Source: Granulicella rosea (lineage in GTDB: Bacteria; Acidobacteriota; Terriglobia; Terriglobales; Acidobacteriaceae). Taken from it: a stretch of DNA of 64,000 bases. Positions 8,429-16,933 of the stretch are shown piece after piece (the first letter of the stretch is position 1; each line of letters begins with the position of its first letter). The stretch covers positions 1,302,001-1,366,000 of the forward strand of contig NZ_FZOU01000001.1 of the NCBI RefSeq assembly GCF_900188085.1, written 5' to 3'. A model generated the notes under the pieces. The model worked only from the letters and a program-made list of their open reading frames with translations, was not told the origin of the DNA and ran no database searches. The translations under genes were made by a program, and so were the position numbers.

Positions 8429-9252
8429 AGTTTGTTTCGTATGTAAGGAATGGCGCGGCGGGCTCGGGCGTGCTCGAAGGCGATGTAATTCGAGTGATCG
8501 AGCAGAAGGGAGTCGATGCGCTGCTGGCGTACCTGCGCAGCGGAGCGAAGGCGCCGCCCTTCACAGGGGAGACGGTCGAGCTGAAGGACGTGTCGCTGAC
8601 CGCGCCGCTGATGAATCCGCCGCGCATCTTTGGCATTGGTTTGAACTACCGGGAGCACGCGGCGGAGTCGAAGATGACCGTGCAGAAGGTGCCGACCGTC
8701 TTCCTTAAGCTGTCGTCTTCGATCACCGGGCCGGACAGCGATGTGCTGCTGCCGCCGAATGCGACCGAGCCGGACTACGAGGCGGAGCTTGCGGTTGTGA
8801 TCGGCAAGCCGGGACACAAGATCGCCGCCGGGGATTGGGAGCAGTATGTCTTCGGCTACACGATCGTGAACGATGTGAGCGCACGCGGCGTGCAGCTCGC
8901 GACGTCGCAGTGGAACCTGGGCAAGAGCTTTCCGACGTTCACGCCGATGGGACCGTGGATTGTGTCGAGCGATGAAGTGAAGGACGCCCATGCGCTGGGC
9001 ATCAGCCTGACGCTGTCGGGCGAGACGATGCAGTCGGCAAACACGCGTGACCTGATCTTCCGCATACCGCAGTTGATCGAGTACATCTCCAGCATCCTGC
9101 CGCTTGAGGCGGGCGACGTCATCAGCACGGGTACGCCTCCAGGCGTCGGACTGGGACGGACGCCTAGGCGTTGGTTGCAGGATGGCGAAGAGATGGTCAT
9201 CGCGATCGAGAGCATCGGCGAGCTGCGGAACCGCACACGAGCGGTGGAATAG
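8425..9252 (+). CDS. 2,4-diketo-3-deoxy-L-fuconate hydrolase (FAH family)
   Basis: 275 residues from the ATG overlapping the dehydratase stop by four bases. It has fumarylacetoacetate-hydrolase-fold markers: FGIGLNYREHAAES, the metal-binding acidic motif PDYEAELAVVIG, GYTIVNDVSARGVQ, FTPMGPWIV, and ISTGTPPGVGLGR. In this pathway the FAH member hydrolyses 2,4-diketo-3-deoxy-L-fuconate to pyruvate and L-lactate, the final step. The family is certain; the pathway role rests on gene context. Confidence 0.87.
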   Translation: MKFVSYVRNGAAGSGVLEGDVIRVIEQKGVDALLAYLRSGAKAPPFTGETVELKDVSLTAPLMNPPRIFGIGLNYREHAAESKMTVQKVPTVFLKLSSSITGPDSDVLLPPNATEPDYEAELAVVIGKPGHKIAAGDWEQYVFGYTIVNDVSARGVQLATSQWNLGKSFPTFTPMGPWIVSSDEVKDAHALGISLTLSGETMQSANTRDLIFRIPQLIEYISSILPLEAGDVISTGTPPGVGLGRTPRRWLQDGEEMVIAIESIGELRNRTRAVE

Positions 9253-9261
9253 CGGACTGGC

Positions 9262-10110
9262 GTGAGCATGCTCCGCATCGACGCGCACCATCATCTCTGG
9301 CGGTACGACGCGCGGGAGTTCGCGTGGTTGAACGAGGATATGGCCGCCTTGCGAAGGGACTTCCTCACCGCTGAGCTGGAGGATGTTCTCGCGACTGCGG
9401 GGGTGCAGGCGGCTGTCGCGGTGCAGGCGAGGCAATCCGTCCTGGAGACGAAGTTCCTGCTGCAGTGCGCACGGGAGAGTGCGGCGATATGCGCCGTCGT
9501 GGGTTGGGCGCCGCTGCGGTCGGCGAACCTTGGCGCCATGCTGGAGGAGTTTGCCGATGAGACAAAGCTCGTGGGTCTGCGGGAGATCGTGCAAGATCAA
9601 CTCAGGGGGTTTCTGGAGGACGAGGCTTTCAACCGTGGTGTGCGTGAACTGACGGCGCGAGGTCTGACCTACGATCTGTTGATCTACGACAACCAGTTGG
9701 ACGAGGCGACACGGTTTGTGCGGCGGCATCCGAACCAGCGTTTCGTGCTGGACCATGCTGCAAAGCCGAGGATTGCGAAGGGCGAGCTGGAGCCATGGCG
9801 CACGCGGCTGAAGGAGCTGGCGCGTGCGGAGAATGTCCGGTGCAAGCTGTCGGGGTTGGCGACGGAGGCGGATCGGTCCGCATGGCGCGCCGAGGATCTG
9901 CAGCCCTATCTGGATGTCTGTGTCGAGGCCTTTGGTACGCAACGCCTGATGGCTGGGTCGGACTGGCCGGTGTGCCTCGTGGCGACCGGCTACGCACCGT
10001 GGTGGGCTCTGCTGGACAGCTTCTTCGCCGGATTCTCGACCGACGAGCGGCAGGATGTGTTTGCGAAGAGCGCGATGGCGTTCTACGGGATCGAAGGAGC
10101 GCAGGCGTGA
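9262..10110 (+). CDS. L-fuconolactonase (amidohydrolase_2 family)
   Basis: 282 residues from a GTG at 9262; an ATG two codons later is equally possible. It is a TIM-barrel amidohydrolase with RIDAHHHLWRYD at the N-terminus, FVLDHAAKP in the middle and the terminal acidic motif MAGSDWPVCL. Members of this group open sugar lactones; beside fucose dehydrogenase and fuconate dehydratase it should hydrolyse L-fucono-1,5-lactone to fuconate. It starts 9 bases after the hydrolase gene and overlaps the permease start by four bases. Confidence 0.85.
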   Translation: MSMLRIDAHHHLWRYDAREFAWLNEDMAALRRDFLTAELEDVLATAGVQAAVAVQARQSVLETKFLLQCARESAAICAVVGWAPLRSANLGAMLEEFADETKLVGLREIVQDQLRGFLEDEAFNRGVRELTARGLTYDLLIYDNQLDEATRFVRRHPNQRFVLDHAAKPRIAKGELEPWRTRLKELARAENVRCKLSGLATEADRSAWRAEDLQPYLDVCVEAFGTQRLMAGSDWPVCLVATGYAPWWALLDSFFAGFSTDERQDVFAKSAMAFYGIEGAQA

Positions 10111-11453
10111 ACCTGACCACACGAGGGACGAGTAACCGGGAATTCAGCAGCGAGGCGCCGCTCTTTCGCGAAGGATTCGCCGTTGTCTTCGTGCTGGTGA
10201 TCGCGCTGTTCTTCCTCTGGGGCATGTCGAACAACCTGACCGACATCCTGGTGCAGCAGTTCAAGAAGTCGTTCGAGCTCTCGCCGTTTCAGGCGCAACT
10301 GGTGCAGACGGCGGTGTTCCTGGGTTACTTCACCATGTCTCTGCCGATGGCGATCGCGATGCGTCGTTGGGGTTATAAAGTCGGCATGTTGTGCGGGCTG
10401 GCGGTGTTCGGCGTGGGGACGCTGATGTTCTGGCCCGCGGCTGTGCTCGATACCTACGGCTTGATGCTGACGGCTCTCTTCCTGATCGGCTGCGGCTCGG
10501 CGATGCTCGAGACGGCGGCGAATCCGTTCATCGCGGAGGCTGGTCCGGCCGAGACTTCGGAGCGGCGATTGAACTTCGCGCAGGCCTTCAACCCCGCCGG
10601 GGCGATCGCGGGGATCCTGGTGGGCACATGGTTTATCTTCTCGGGCGTGGAGCTTGCCCCGGACCGAGTGACCGAGATGAAGGCGCAGGGAACCTATGCG
10701 GCTTACCTTCATGGCGAGTTGATGCGCGTCGTGCCGCCTTATGTCGCGCTGGGGATTGTGGTGTTGCTGCTGGGCGCGGTCCTAGCCACGAAGCGGTTGC
10801 CCTCGGGTGGAACGATCACCGTCGCGAACGTCGAGATCGATGACGAGACGGTCCTGTCGCAGCTTGCCGCGCTGCTGAAGATGGGCAGCGTGAGAGCGGC
10901 GGTGCTGGCGCAGTTCTGCTACTGCGGCGCGCAGGTAGGCACGTGGTCGGCGTTCATCCCGTACATGAAGCAGTACACCCATGTGACCGAGCGCGGCGCC
11001 GGATTATTGTTGACCGGCAACCTGATCGCGCTGACCTGCGGACGCTTTCTTTCGACCGCGTTGATGCGCTGGATCGCTCCGACCGCCATGATGGCCGTCT
11101 ACGCAGTGGTGAATCTTGGACTGATCCTCATAGCTGTATGGAGGCCCGGAACATCAGGCGTCGCGGCGCTGGTGGCGACAAGCTTCTTCATGTCGATCAT
11201 GTTCCCAACCATCTTTGCGTTGGGGCTGAAGGGACTGGGCAAGAGGACGAAGATCGGCGGGTCGTTGATCGTGATGTCCGTGGTGGGTGGGGCGATTGTG
11301 CCGCCGCTGCTGGGTCTGGTGGCGCGTCTGGAAGGCAGTTACGCGATGGGCTACATCGTCGTTGCGTCCTGCTATGTTGTGGTTGCTGCGTATGCGCTTC
11401 GCGTGCGTCGTCGCGCGAAGCTGGCTAAGGTCGCGGTCCAGGCTGTGCTCTAG
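10107..11453 (+). CDS. fucP: L-fucose:H+ symporter, FucP-type MFS permease
   Basis: 448 residues from a GTG overlapping the lactonase stop (GTGA). Twelve hydrophobic segments can be traced. The first carries FFLWGMSNNLTDILVQQF and the following loop FQAQLVQTAVFLGYF, a pattern typical of the FHS/FucP branch of the major facilitator superfamily; AANPFIAEAG and LNFAQAFNPAGAIAG are conserved inner-helix motifs. It sits in the inner membrane and would import L-fucose with protons. The gene ends three bases before the convergent regulator. Confidence 0.85.
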   Translation: MNLTTRGTSNREFSSEAPLFREGFAVVFVLVIALFFLWGMSNNLTDILVQQFKKSFELSPFQAQLVQTAVFLGYFTMSLPMAIAMRRWGYKVGMLCGLAVFGVGTLMFWPAAVLDTYGLMLTALFLIGCGSAMLETAANPFIAEAGPAETSERRLNFAQAFNPAGAIAGILVGTWFIFSGVELAPDRVTEMKAQGTYAAYLHGELMRVVPPYVALGIVVLLLGAVLATKRLPSGGTITVANVEIDDETVLSQLAALLKMGSVRAAVLAQFCYCGAQVGTWSAFIPYMKQYTHVTERGAGLLLTGNLIALTCGRFLSTALMRWIAPTAMMAVYAVVNLGLILIAVWRPGTSGVAALVATSFFMSIMFPTIFALGLKGLGKRTKIGGSLIVMSVVGGAIVPPLLGLVARLEGSYAMGYIVVASCYVVVAAYALRVRRRAKLAKVAVQAVL

Positions 11454-11456
11454 CTG

Positions 11457-12266
11457 TCAGGCCTTGTACTGCTTGCCGCCGATCGCGGTGCTGATCTCGA
11501 GCGCCGCTCGGCGAAGGGCGTCGGTGACGTCCGTTGCATGGGTGTTGGCCTCGCTATGCTGAATGTAAGGCACGGTAAGCGCGCCGACGGCTGAGCCCCG
11601 GTCGGCGAAGATGGGGAAGCTGATGTTCACAATGCCCTTGACGAGGTAGCTCGCGCGCTTTTCGAAGCCGGCCTTGCGGATGCGTTCAAGATGCGTTTCG
11701 AGGTCGCGCGGCGGCGTGTTGCCGGTCTTGCGGGTCCATTCGCCGATGGTGCGGGCGCGTTGCGCGGGGTCCAGATGGGCAAGTATGACGTAGCCGCTCG
11801 CGGCCTCCATGATGTCCACCTGCGAGCCGAGTTTGACGTAGAAGCCGATGTCGGTGGGCGCGTTGGTCTGCGCGACGATAACGACCTGGCTGCCTTCGAG
11901 CACGCCCATGTGGCAGCTCTGCAGCGTCTCGTGCGCGAGACGATTCATCACCGGCAGCGCGTCGACGATGAGGCGCTCGGTCGGCGGATGCTCCTGCACC
12001 AGCTTGAAGAGCTTCAGCGTAAGGGAGTATTGCTCTTCCTCAACCTGCGCGATGTAGCCGCGGCGTTCGAGGCAGAGAAGCATGCGGAAGATCTCGGAGA
12101 CGGTGCGATTCAGCTCGCGCGCCAACTGGCTCTTGGTGAGACCGCGCGGCTGGCGGGCCAGCAGTTCGATGACATCGAGACCCTTTTCCAACGCGGGCGT
12201 GGCGTAGTTGACGACCTTCTTCGACTTGCCCGCGGACGGCTTCGATGCCTTGGTTGCTGTGGCCAT
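11457..12266 (-). CDS. IclR-family transcriptional regulator of the fucose cluster
   Basis: 269 residues from ATG 12266 (GGAGGG about 12 bases upstream; a GTG at 12299 is the alternative). A Lys-rich lead is followed by an IclR winged helix (ALEKGLDVIELLARQPRGLTKSQLARELNRT) and an effector domain with ISFPIFADRGSAVGALTVPYI. Convergent with fucP, it is the only regulator next to the fucose genes and probably binds the inverted repeat at 7008-7024. The effector, fucose or a pathway intermediate, is not known. Confidence 0.82.
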   Translation of the reverse strand: MATATKASKPSAGKSKKVVNYATPALEKGLDVIELLARQPRGLTKSQLARELNRTVSEIFRMLLCLERRGYIAQVEEEQYSLTLKLFKLVQEHPPTERLIVDALPVMNRLAHETLQSCHMGVLEGSQVVIVAQTNAPTDIGFYVKLGSQVDIMEAASGYVILAHLDPAQRARTIGEWTRKTGNTPPRDLETHLERIRKAGFEKRASYLVKGIVNISFPIFADRGSAVGALTVPYIQHSEANTHATDVTDALRRAALEISTAIGGKQYKA

Positions 12267-12428
12267 GACGTTGCTTTGCCCTCCCCGAGAGTATGCCACT
12301 TTTCATAGGCGAAAAGAAGTGGCTGCGACACGGACGTATCAGGGAACCGGGCTCTGGCGGTAATGCGGGGAGGCCGAAGACCTGACCGGCAGGTGCGTCT
12401 CACTTCCGGCACGAGCGGGTCGCGCGCA

Positions 12429-13442
12429 TCATTCCGCCGTACGCGGCGTCACTCGGGCGTACTGCCTGGGCGAGCAGCCCATGACACGGCGGAAGGCCTT
12501 GCCGAAGGCGCTCTCCGACTCATAGCCCAGCGACTGCGCAATGACGCAGAGGCCATCTGAAGAGCTCTTCAGCCGGTCGGCCGCCAGCAGCATGCGCCAG
12601 CGTGTGAGGTATTCCATGGGGGTTGCGCCGACCGTCTCGCGGAAGCGCAGGGCAAAGACCGAGCGCGACATGCCGACGCGTTCGGCCAGCGACGGCAGCG
12701 TCCAGGGATGGCCCGGGTCCTGATGCATGCTGGCGATGGCGAGGCTCATATGCTTGTCCGTCAGCGCGGAAAGCCAGCCGGGCACGACGCTGGATGCGTC
12801 GCTCAGGTGCAGGCGGAGCGCCTGCACGAGCATCATGTACGCCAGTTGCTGCGCAATCAGCGATCCGCCGGGCCTGGGCGTGCGGAGTTCCTCGCGCATG
12901 CGTTCGAGCGACCACCGCATCGCCTCCTTGTCCTGCTCGCTGCGGATGTGGACGATGGGCGGCAGGGATTGCAGCAGCATCTCCGCATGCGCGCCCGACA
13001 GGGCGAAGTGGCCGCCGGCGATATACGGAACGCCCTCGGTCAGGCCGGGACACTCACGCGTCATGCCCAGCCGGGCGATGGCGACGGTGTAGTGGACCGG
13101 TTCGAGCGCGAGGTCGGTCGCGAGGCGGAACGGCAATCCGCGCGGCAGGAGGAAGCAATCGCCGGCCTGAAGCAGCACCGGCTCGGGCTCCGTTTCGACC
13201 ACGAGCCAGCACCGCCCGGCGAGCACCGCGTAACATTTGATGCCCTGGTGTTTTGGGAAGTGGATCGCCAGGTCGCCATGCACCGCGAAGCCGCCCGCCG
13301 AATAGCTGCGCGGCTTCAACAGGGCGAGCACCTCGGAGAGCGGGTCCATCGTCTCCGCGGTAAGCGGCAGCGGCGCACCGCTCTCTTTTGCTTCAGAGAG
13401 TGGAGTCTCGGGTTGTGGATGCAGGACGATTGAGCCGATCAT
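12429..13442 (-). CDS. AraC-family transcriptional regulator with cupin sensor domain
   Basis: 337 residues from ATG 13442 (an upstream in-frame start at 13475 is possible). An N-terminal cupin-type sensor (AVHGDLAIHFPKHQGIKCYAVLAGRCWLVVE, LLQAGDCFLLPRGLPF) is followed by a C-terminal double helix-turn-helix (WTLPSLAERVGMSRSVFALRFRETVG, then VIAQSLGYESESAFGKAFRRVMG). The arrangement matches AraC proteins that control a divergent oxidoreductase operon. Here the gene diverges from the epimerase-like, quinone-oxidoreductase and hydrolase genes at 13540-16933, its likely targets. The inducer is unknown. Confidence 0.85.
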   Translation of the reverse strand: MIGSIVLHPQPETPLSEAKESGAPLPLTAETMDPLSEVLALLKPRSYSAGGFAVHGDLAIHFPKHQGIKCYAVLAGRCWLVVETEPEPVLLQAGDCFLLPRGLPFRLATDLALEPVHYTVAIARLGMTRECPGLTEGVPYIAGGHFALSGAHAEMLLQSLPPIVHIRSEQDKEAMRWSLERMREELRTPRPGGSLIAQQLAYMMLVQALRLHLSDASSVVPGWLSALTDKHMSLAIASMHQDPGHPWTLPSLAERVGMSRSVFALRFRETVGATPMEYLTRWRMLLAADRLKSSSDGLCVIAQSLGYESESAFGKAFRRVMGCSPRQYARVTPRTAE

Positions 13443-13539
13443 GCGGACTTTCAGTATAGATCGTCCGTGAATCATGCGCCATCTACTGATGGACGGCGCA
13501 GATAAGCTGCGTATTCGTCGAGGCTAAAGGAGAGACACC

Positions 13540-14430
13540 ATGCGTATCTTTGTGACTGGGGCAACGGGATTCATCGGTTCGGCGCTTGTGCCGAAGCTGA
13601 TTCAGGCAGGACATCGGGTGCTGGGCCTGACGCGTTCGGAGGCGGGCGCAGAGGCGCTGCGGGCGGCCGGCGCCGATGTGCTGCACGGCAATATCGAAGA
13701 CCTCGACAGTCTGCGTAAGGGAGCGGCTGAGACCGACGGCGTCGTCCACCTGGCGTTCAACCATAACTTCGCGAACTTCCAGCAGAACTGCGACAACGAC
13801 CACGCGGCGATTCTGGCGATGGGCGAGGTGCTGCTGGGTTCGAACCGGCCGTTCGTCGTCACCTCCGGCACGGCGATCGTGAGCGGTGTCGACGGCAAGC
13901 CCGCTACGGAGGACGGACCGGTCGCATCGTGGAATCCGCGCGTGGCGTCGGAGGCCGCGGTGCTGGAGTTGACGAAGCGCGGAGTGAACACCTCGGTCGT
14001 GCGGCTGGCGCAGATCCACGACACGCGTAAGCAGGGTTTGGTGCCGTACGTCACAGCGGTCGCGCGGGAGAAGGGCGTGTCGGCTTACATCGGCGAAGGC
14101 GGCAACCGCTGGCCCGCGGCGCATGTCTCGGACACGGCGCTGCTCTATCGGTTGGCCTTTGAGAAGGCCGAGCCGGGCGCGATCTATCACGCGGTCGACG
14201 AGGAGGGCGTATCGATGAAGGCGATCGCCGAGGCGCTGGCCCGTGGGCTGAACGTGCCGGTGGTTAGCATCAAGCCCGAGGAGGTGGACGCACACTTCGG
14301 CTGGCTTGGCCGCTTCGCCGCAAACGATATGCCGGCTTCGAGCGCGCTGACGCAGCAGAAGCTGAACTGGAAGCCATCCGGACCGAGTCTGATCGCGGAT
14401 CTCGATGGCATGGACTATACCCAGGCCTGA
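13540..14430 (+). CDS. Atypical SDR / NAD-dependent epimerase-like oxidoreductase
   Basis: 296 residues with an excellent ribosome site (AAGGAGAG). It opens with the extended-SDR nucleotide motif FVTGATGFIGSALV, followed by VHLAFNHNF and GEGGNRWPAAHVSD, features of atypical SDRs that act on carbonyl compounds rather than nucleotide sugars. The canonical Tyr-x-x-x-Lys is not evident, so epimerase activity is doubtful. It is the first gene after the AraC regulator, in a set with an MDR oxidoreductase and an alpha/beta hydrolase. Specific substrate unknown. Confidence 0.75.
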   Translation: MRIFVTGATGFIGSALVPKLIQAGHRVLGLTRSEAGAEALRAAGADVLHGNIEDLDSLRKGAAETDGVVHLAFNHNFANFQQNCDNDHAAILAMGEVLLGSNRPFVVTSGTAIVSGVDGKPATEDGPVASWNPRVASEAAVLELTKRGVNTSVVRLAQIHDTRKQGLVPYVTAVAREKGVSAYIGEGGNRWPAAHVSDTALLYRLAFEKAEPGAIYHAVDEEGVSMKAIAEALARGLNVPVVSIKPEEVDAHFGWLGRFAANDMPASSALTQQKLNWKPSGPSLIADLDGMDYTQA

Positions 14431-14597
14431 TCGATAGATGGGGGCGTCGATGCTTCGTCTCGCCGGCCCCCATCCGCCGCGGTTACGGGCCGTGATCGCC
14501 AGGGCGTTGATCATCTCCAGTGATATTCTGGCCGCGCTGGCTTCAATCTTCATTGCGCGCATTGCGCTCATGATGACGGCGCGGCAAAGGAGAAGCG

Positions 14598-15572
14598 ATG
14601 AAGGCTTACGTCGTAGAGGCCGTAAACGGACCGTTTCAAGAGAGAGCGGTCGCCACGCCCGAGCCGCAGCCCGGACAGGTTCTGGTACGGATCGCTGCCA
14701 GTGGCGTGAATCCGCTCGACACCAAGATTCGGGCCGGGCAGGCCGGACACGCGAAGCAGCCGTTGCCCGCCGTGCTGGGGCTCGATATGGCAGGGACGGT
14801 CGAGGCTGTCGGCGTAGGCGTCACCGCCTTTCATCCCGGCGATGAGGTCTTCGGCATGGTGGGCGGCGTCGGCGGTCTGCAGGGTACGCTGGCAGAGTAC
14901 ATCGCCGTGGACGCAGACCTGCTGGCGCCGAAGCCGAAGACGCTGAGCATGCTGCAGGCGGCCGCATTGCCGCTGGTTGCCATCACCGCGTGGGAAGGAC
15001 TCGTCGACCGGGCGAAGGTTCACGAGGGCCAGAAGGTGCTGATCCATGCGGGCGCCGGGGGCGTTGGTTACGCGGCGGTGCAGCTCGCCCTGGCTGCGGG
15101 TGCAAAGGTCTACGCCACGATCTCCGAGGACAAGCGCTCGCTTGTCGAAGAGCTTGGCGCGATCGCCATCGACCGCAACACGCCGGTCGAAGAGTATATG
15201 CGGGCGCATACCGCCGGAGAGGGCTTCGACATCGTTTACGACACGCTGGGCGGCCCGGTGCTGGATGCATCGTTCGTCGCGACGAAGCGTTACACCGGGC
15301 ATGTCGTCAGTTGTCTCGGCTGGGGATCGCACTCACTCGCACCGCTGTCTTTTCGCGGAGCCACCTACTCCGGCGTATTCACGCTCTTTCCTCTCATCTC
15401 CGGCATCGGACGCGCTCATCACGGCGAGATTCTTCTGGCGATCTCGAAGCTGGCGGACAAGAACGAACTTCGCCCGCTGCTGGCTGCGCAGTCCTTCGGA
15501 CGTGACACCATAGCAGAGGCGCACGATCTCGTCGCAAGAGGAAGCAAGGGCAAGGTAGTCGTTCAGTTCTGA
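14598..15572 (+). CDS. NADPH:quinone oxidoreductase-type MDR protein
   Basis: 324 residues, with AAAGGAGAAGCG before the ATG. It is a medium-chain dehydrogenase/reductase of the zinc-free quinone oxidoreductase class: GroES-like N-terminal domain (GVNPLDTKIRAGQ, PAVLGLDMAGTVEAVG), Rossmann motif HAGAGGVGYAAVQLA, and a C-terminus ending GKVVVQF. The zinc-ligand cysteines of alcohol dehydrogenases are absent. It probably reduces quinones or reactive enones in the cytoplasm. A 167-base gap separates it from the preceding SDR; the hydrolase follows after 29 bases. Confidence 0.85.
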   Translation: MKAYVVEAVNGPFQERAVATPEPQPGQVLVRIAASGVNPLDTKIRAGQAGHAKQPLPAVLGLDMAGTVEAVGVGVTAFHPGDEVFGMVGGVGGLQGTLAEYIAVDADLLAPKPKTLSMLQAAALPLVAITAWEGLVDRAKVHEGQKVLIHAGAGGVGYAAVQLALAAGAKVYATISEDKRSLVEELGAIAIDRNTPVEEYMRAHTAGEGFDIVYDTLGGPVLDASFVATKRYTGHVVSCLGWGSHSLAPLSFRGATYSGVFTLFPLISGIGRAHHGEILLAISKLADKNELRPLLAAQSFGRDTIAEAHDLVARGSKGKVVVQF

Positions 15573-15601
15573 ACACCGTTACGAAGGAAGAGTCTGACGC
15601 C

Positions 15602-16483
15602 ATGAGTGAATTTTTGTCCATTCCGTATACCTCTCATCACTTCGTCCAGGCCGATGGCGTTCGCGTCTTCTACCGCGAGGCCGGGCCGGTCGATGCGCCG
15701 GTCGTGCTTCTCCTGCACGGGTTTCCCTCCTCATCGTTTCAGTACCGGGAGCTGATCCCGAGGCTCGCCGACCGTTACCGCGTCATTGCGCCCGACCTGC
15801 CGGGCTTCGGCTTCACGGAGATACCCCAAGGCCGTGGCTACACCTATACCTTCGATTCGCTGGCGAAGACGATCCTCGCCTTTACCGAGGCGTTGAACCT
15901 TGCAACGTACGCGCTCTACGTCTTCGACTATGGCGCTCCGACGGGCTTCCGCCTGGCGATGACGGCGCCCGAGCGCGTGTGGGCCATCGTCTCGCAGAAC
16001 GGCAACGCGTACGAAGAAGGCCTGGGCGACGCATGGCAGCCGATCCAGCGTTACTGGCGCGATCCAACGCCGGAGAACCGCGACGTGCTTCGCCCCGCCC
16101 TGACCTCCGAAGGCATCCGCCATGAATACGGCGTCGGCATCCCCGATTCGAGCCTTATCAAGCCCGAAGGCTACACGCTCGATGCCGCGCTCATGCAGCG
16201 GCCCGGCAACGTCGAGACCCAGCTCGATCTATTTCTGGACTACGCGAGCAACGTCCGCCTCTATCCGGAGTTCCACCGCTACTTCCGCGAGAGCAATCCG
16301 CCTCTGCTCGCCGTCTGGGGAGAGTTTGATCCCTACTTCATCCCCGCCGGAGCGAAGGCCTTCCAGCGCGATCTTCCCAGCGCAGTGGTGCATCTGCTGC
16401 CCACCGGTCACTTCGCGTTGGAGACGCATCTTGAAGAGGTCGTTAAGATCATGCGGGAGTTTCTGCAGACGCACGAGAGCTAA
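15602..16483 (+). CDS. Alpha/beta hydrolase, epoxide hydrolase / haloalkane dehalogenase type
   Basis: 293 residues with the oxyanion motif LLHGFPSSSFQYREL, APDLPGFGFT, and an aspartate at the nucleophile elbow (FDYGAPTGF) rather than serine. The terminal His is in LLPTGHFALETH. An Asp nucleophile is the hallmark of epoxide hydrolases and haloalkane or haloacetate dehalogenases, so an ordinary esterase is unlikely. It lies in the AraC-linked set, consistent with turnover of a reactive xenobiotic or metabolite. The exact substrate cannot be read. Confidence 0.82.
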   Translation: MSEFLSIPYTSHHFVQADGVRVFYREAGPVDAPVVLLLHGFPSSSFQYRELIPRLADRYRVIAPDLPGFGFTEIPQGRGYTYTFDSLAKTILAFTEALNLATYALYVFDYGAPTGFRLAMTAPERVWAIVSQNGNAYEEGLGDAWQPIQRYWRDPTPENRDVLRPALTSEGIRHEYGVGIPDSSLIKPEGYTLDAALMQRPGNVETQLDLFLDYASNVRLYPEFHRYFRESNPPLLAVWGEFDPYFIPAGAKAFQRDLPSAVVHLLPTGHFALETHLEEVVKIMREFLQTHES

Positions 16484-16519
16484 GAGACCGAGCGCACGGC
16501 GCAAGAAACGGGAGGCGAA

Positions 16520-16933
16520 ATGAAGACGACGGGGAAGAAGGGAATCGTACATCTGGACAGCGCGCGGCCCGCCCAGGAGGTGCTGCAGCATCTACTGGCG
16601 ATCCTTCAGGCGAAGGCGATCACGGTATTCGCCGTGATCGACCATAGCGGTGAAGCAGCCAGAGTCGGCATGGAGATGCACGATACGAAACTCGTCATCT
16701 TCGGCAACCCAAAGGCTGGCACGCCCCTCATGCTGGCCGCGCCGGACAGCGCGCTCGACCTGCCCCTCAAGATCCTGATCGCGGAAGACGCGAACGGCGC
16801 CACGAAGGTCAGCTATAACGATCCCGCCTATCTCCAAACGCGCTACGACCTGACGCCGGAACTCGTAGGGAACATCGCCGCGATCGAGCAAATCGCCGCG
16901 ACGATTGCGGCTACGCCAGCTTCCAGTAGGTGA
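16520..16933 (+). CDS. DUF302-domain protein
   Basis: 137 residues, with GGGAGGCGAA before the ATG. The sequence follows the DUF302 pattern: a helix with LQHLLAILQAKAITVFAVIDHSGEA, strand EMHDTKLVIFGNPKAGTPLMLA, and PLKILIAEDANGATKVSYNDP. DUF302 is a small beta-alpha-beta fold of unsettled function, often found with stress or thiol genes. It is last of the AraC-linked set. Its 3' end overlaps the convergent GH127 gene by 23 bases, so the two transcripts are antisense at their ends. Confidence 0.8.
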   Translation: MKTTGKKGIVHLDSARPAQEVLQHLLAILQAKAITVFAVIDHSGEAARVGMEMHDTKLVIFGNPKAGTPLMLAAPDSALDLPLKILIAEDANGATKVSYNDPAYLQTRYDLTPELVGNIAAIEQIAATIAATPASSR

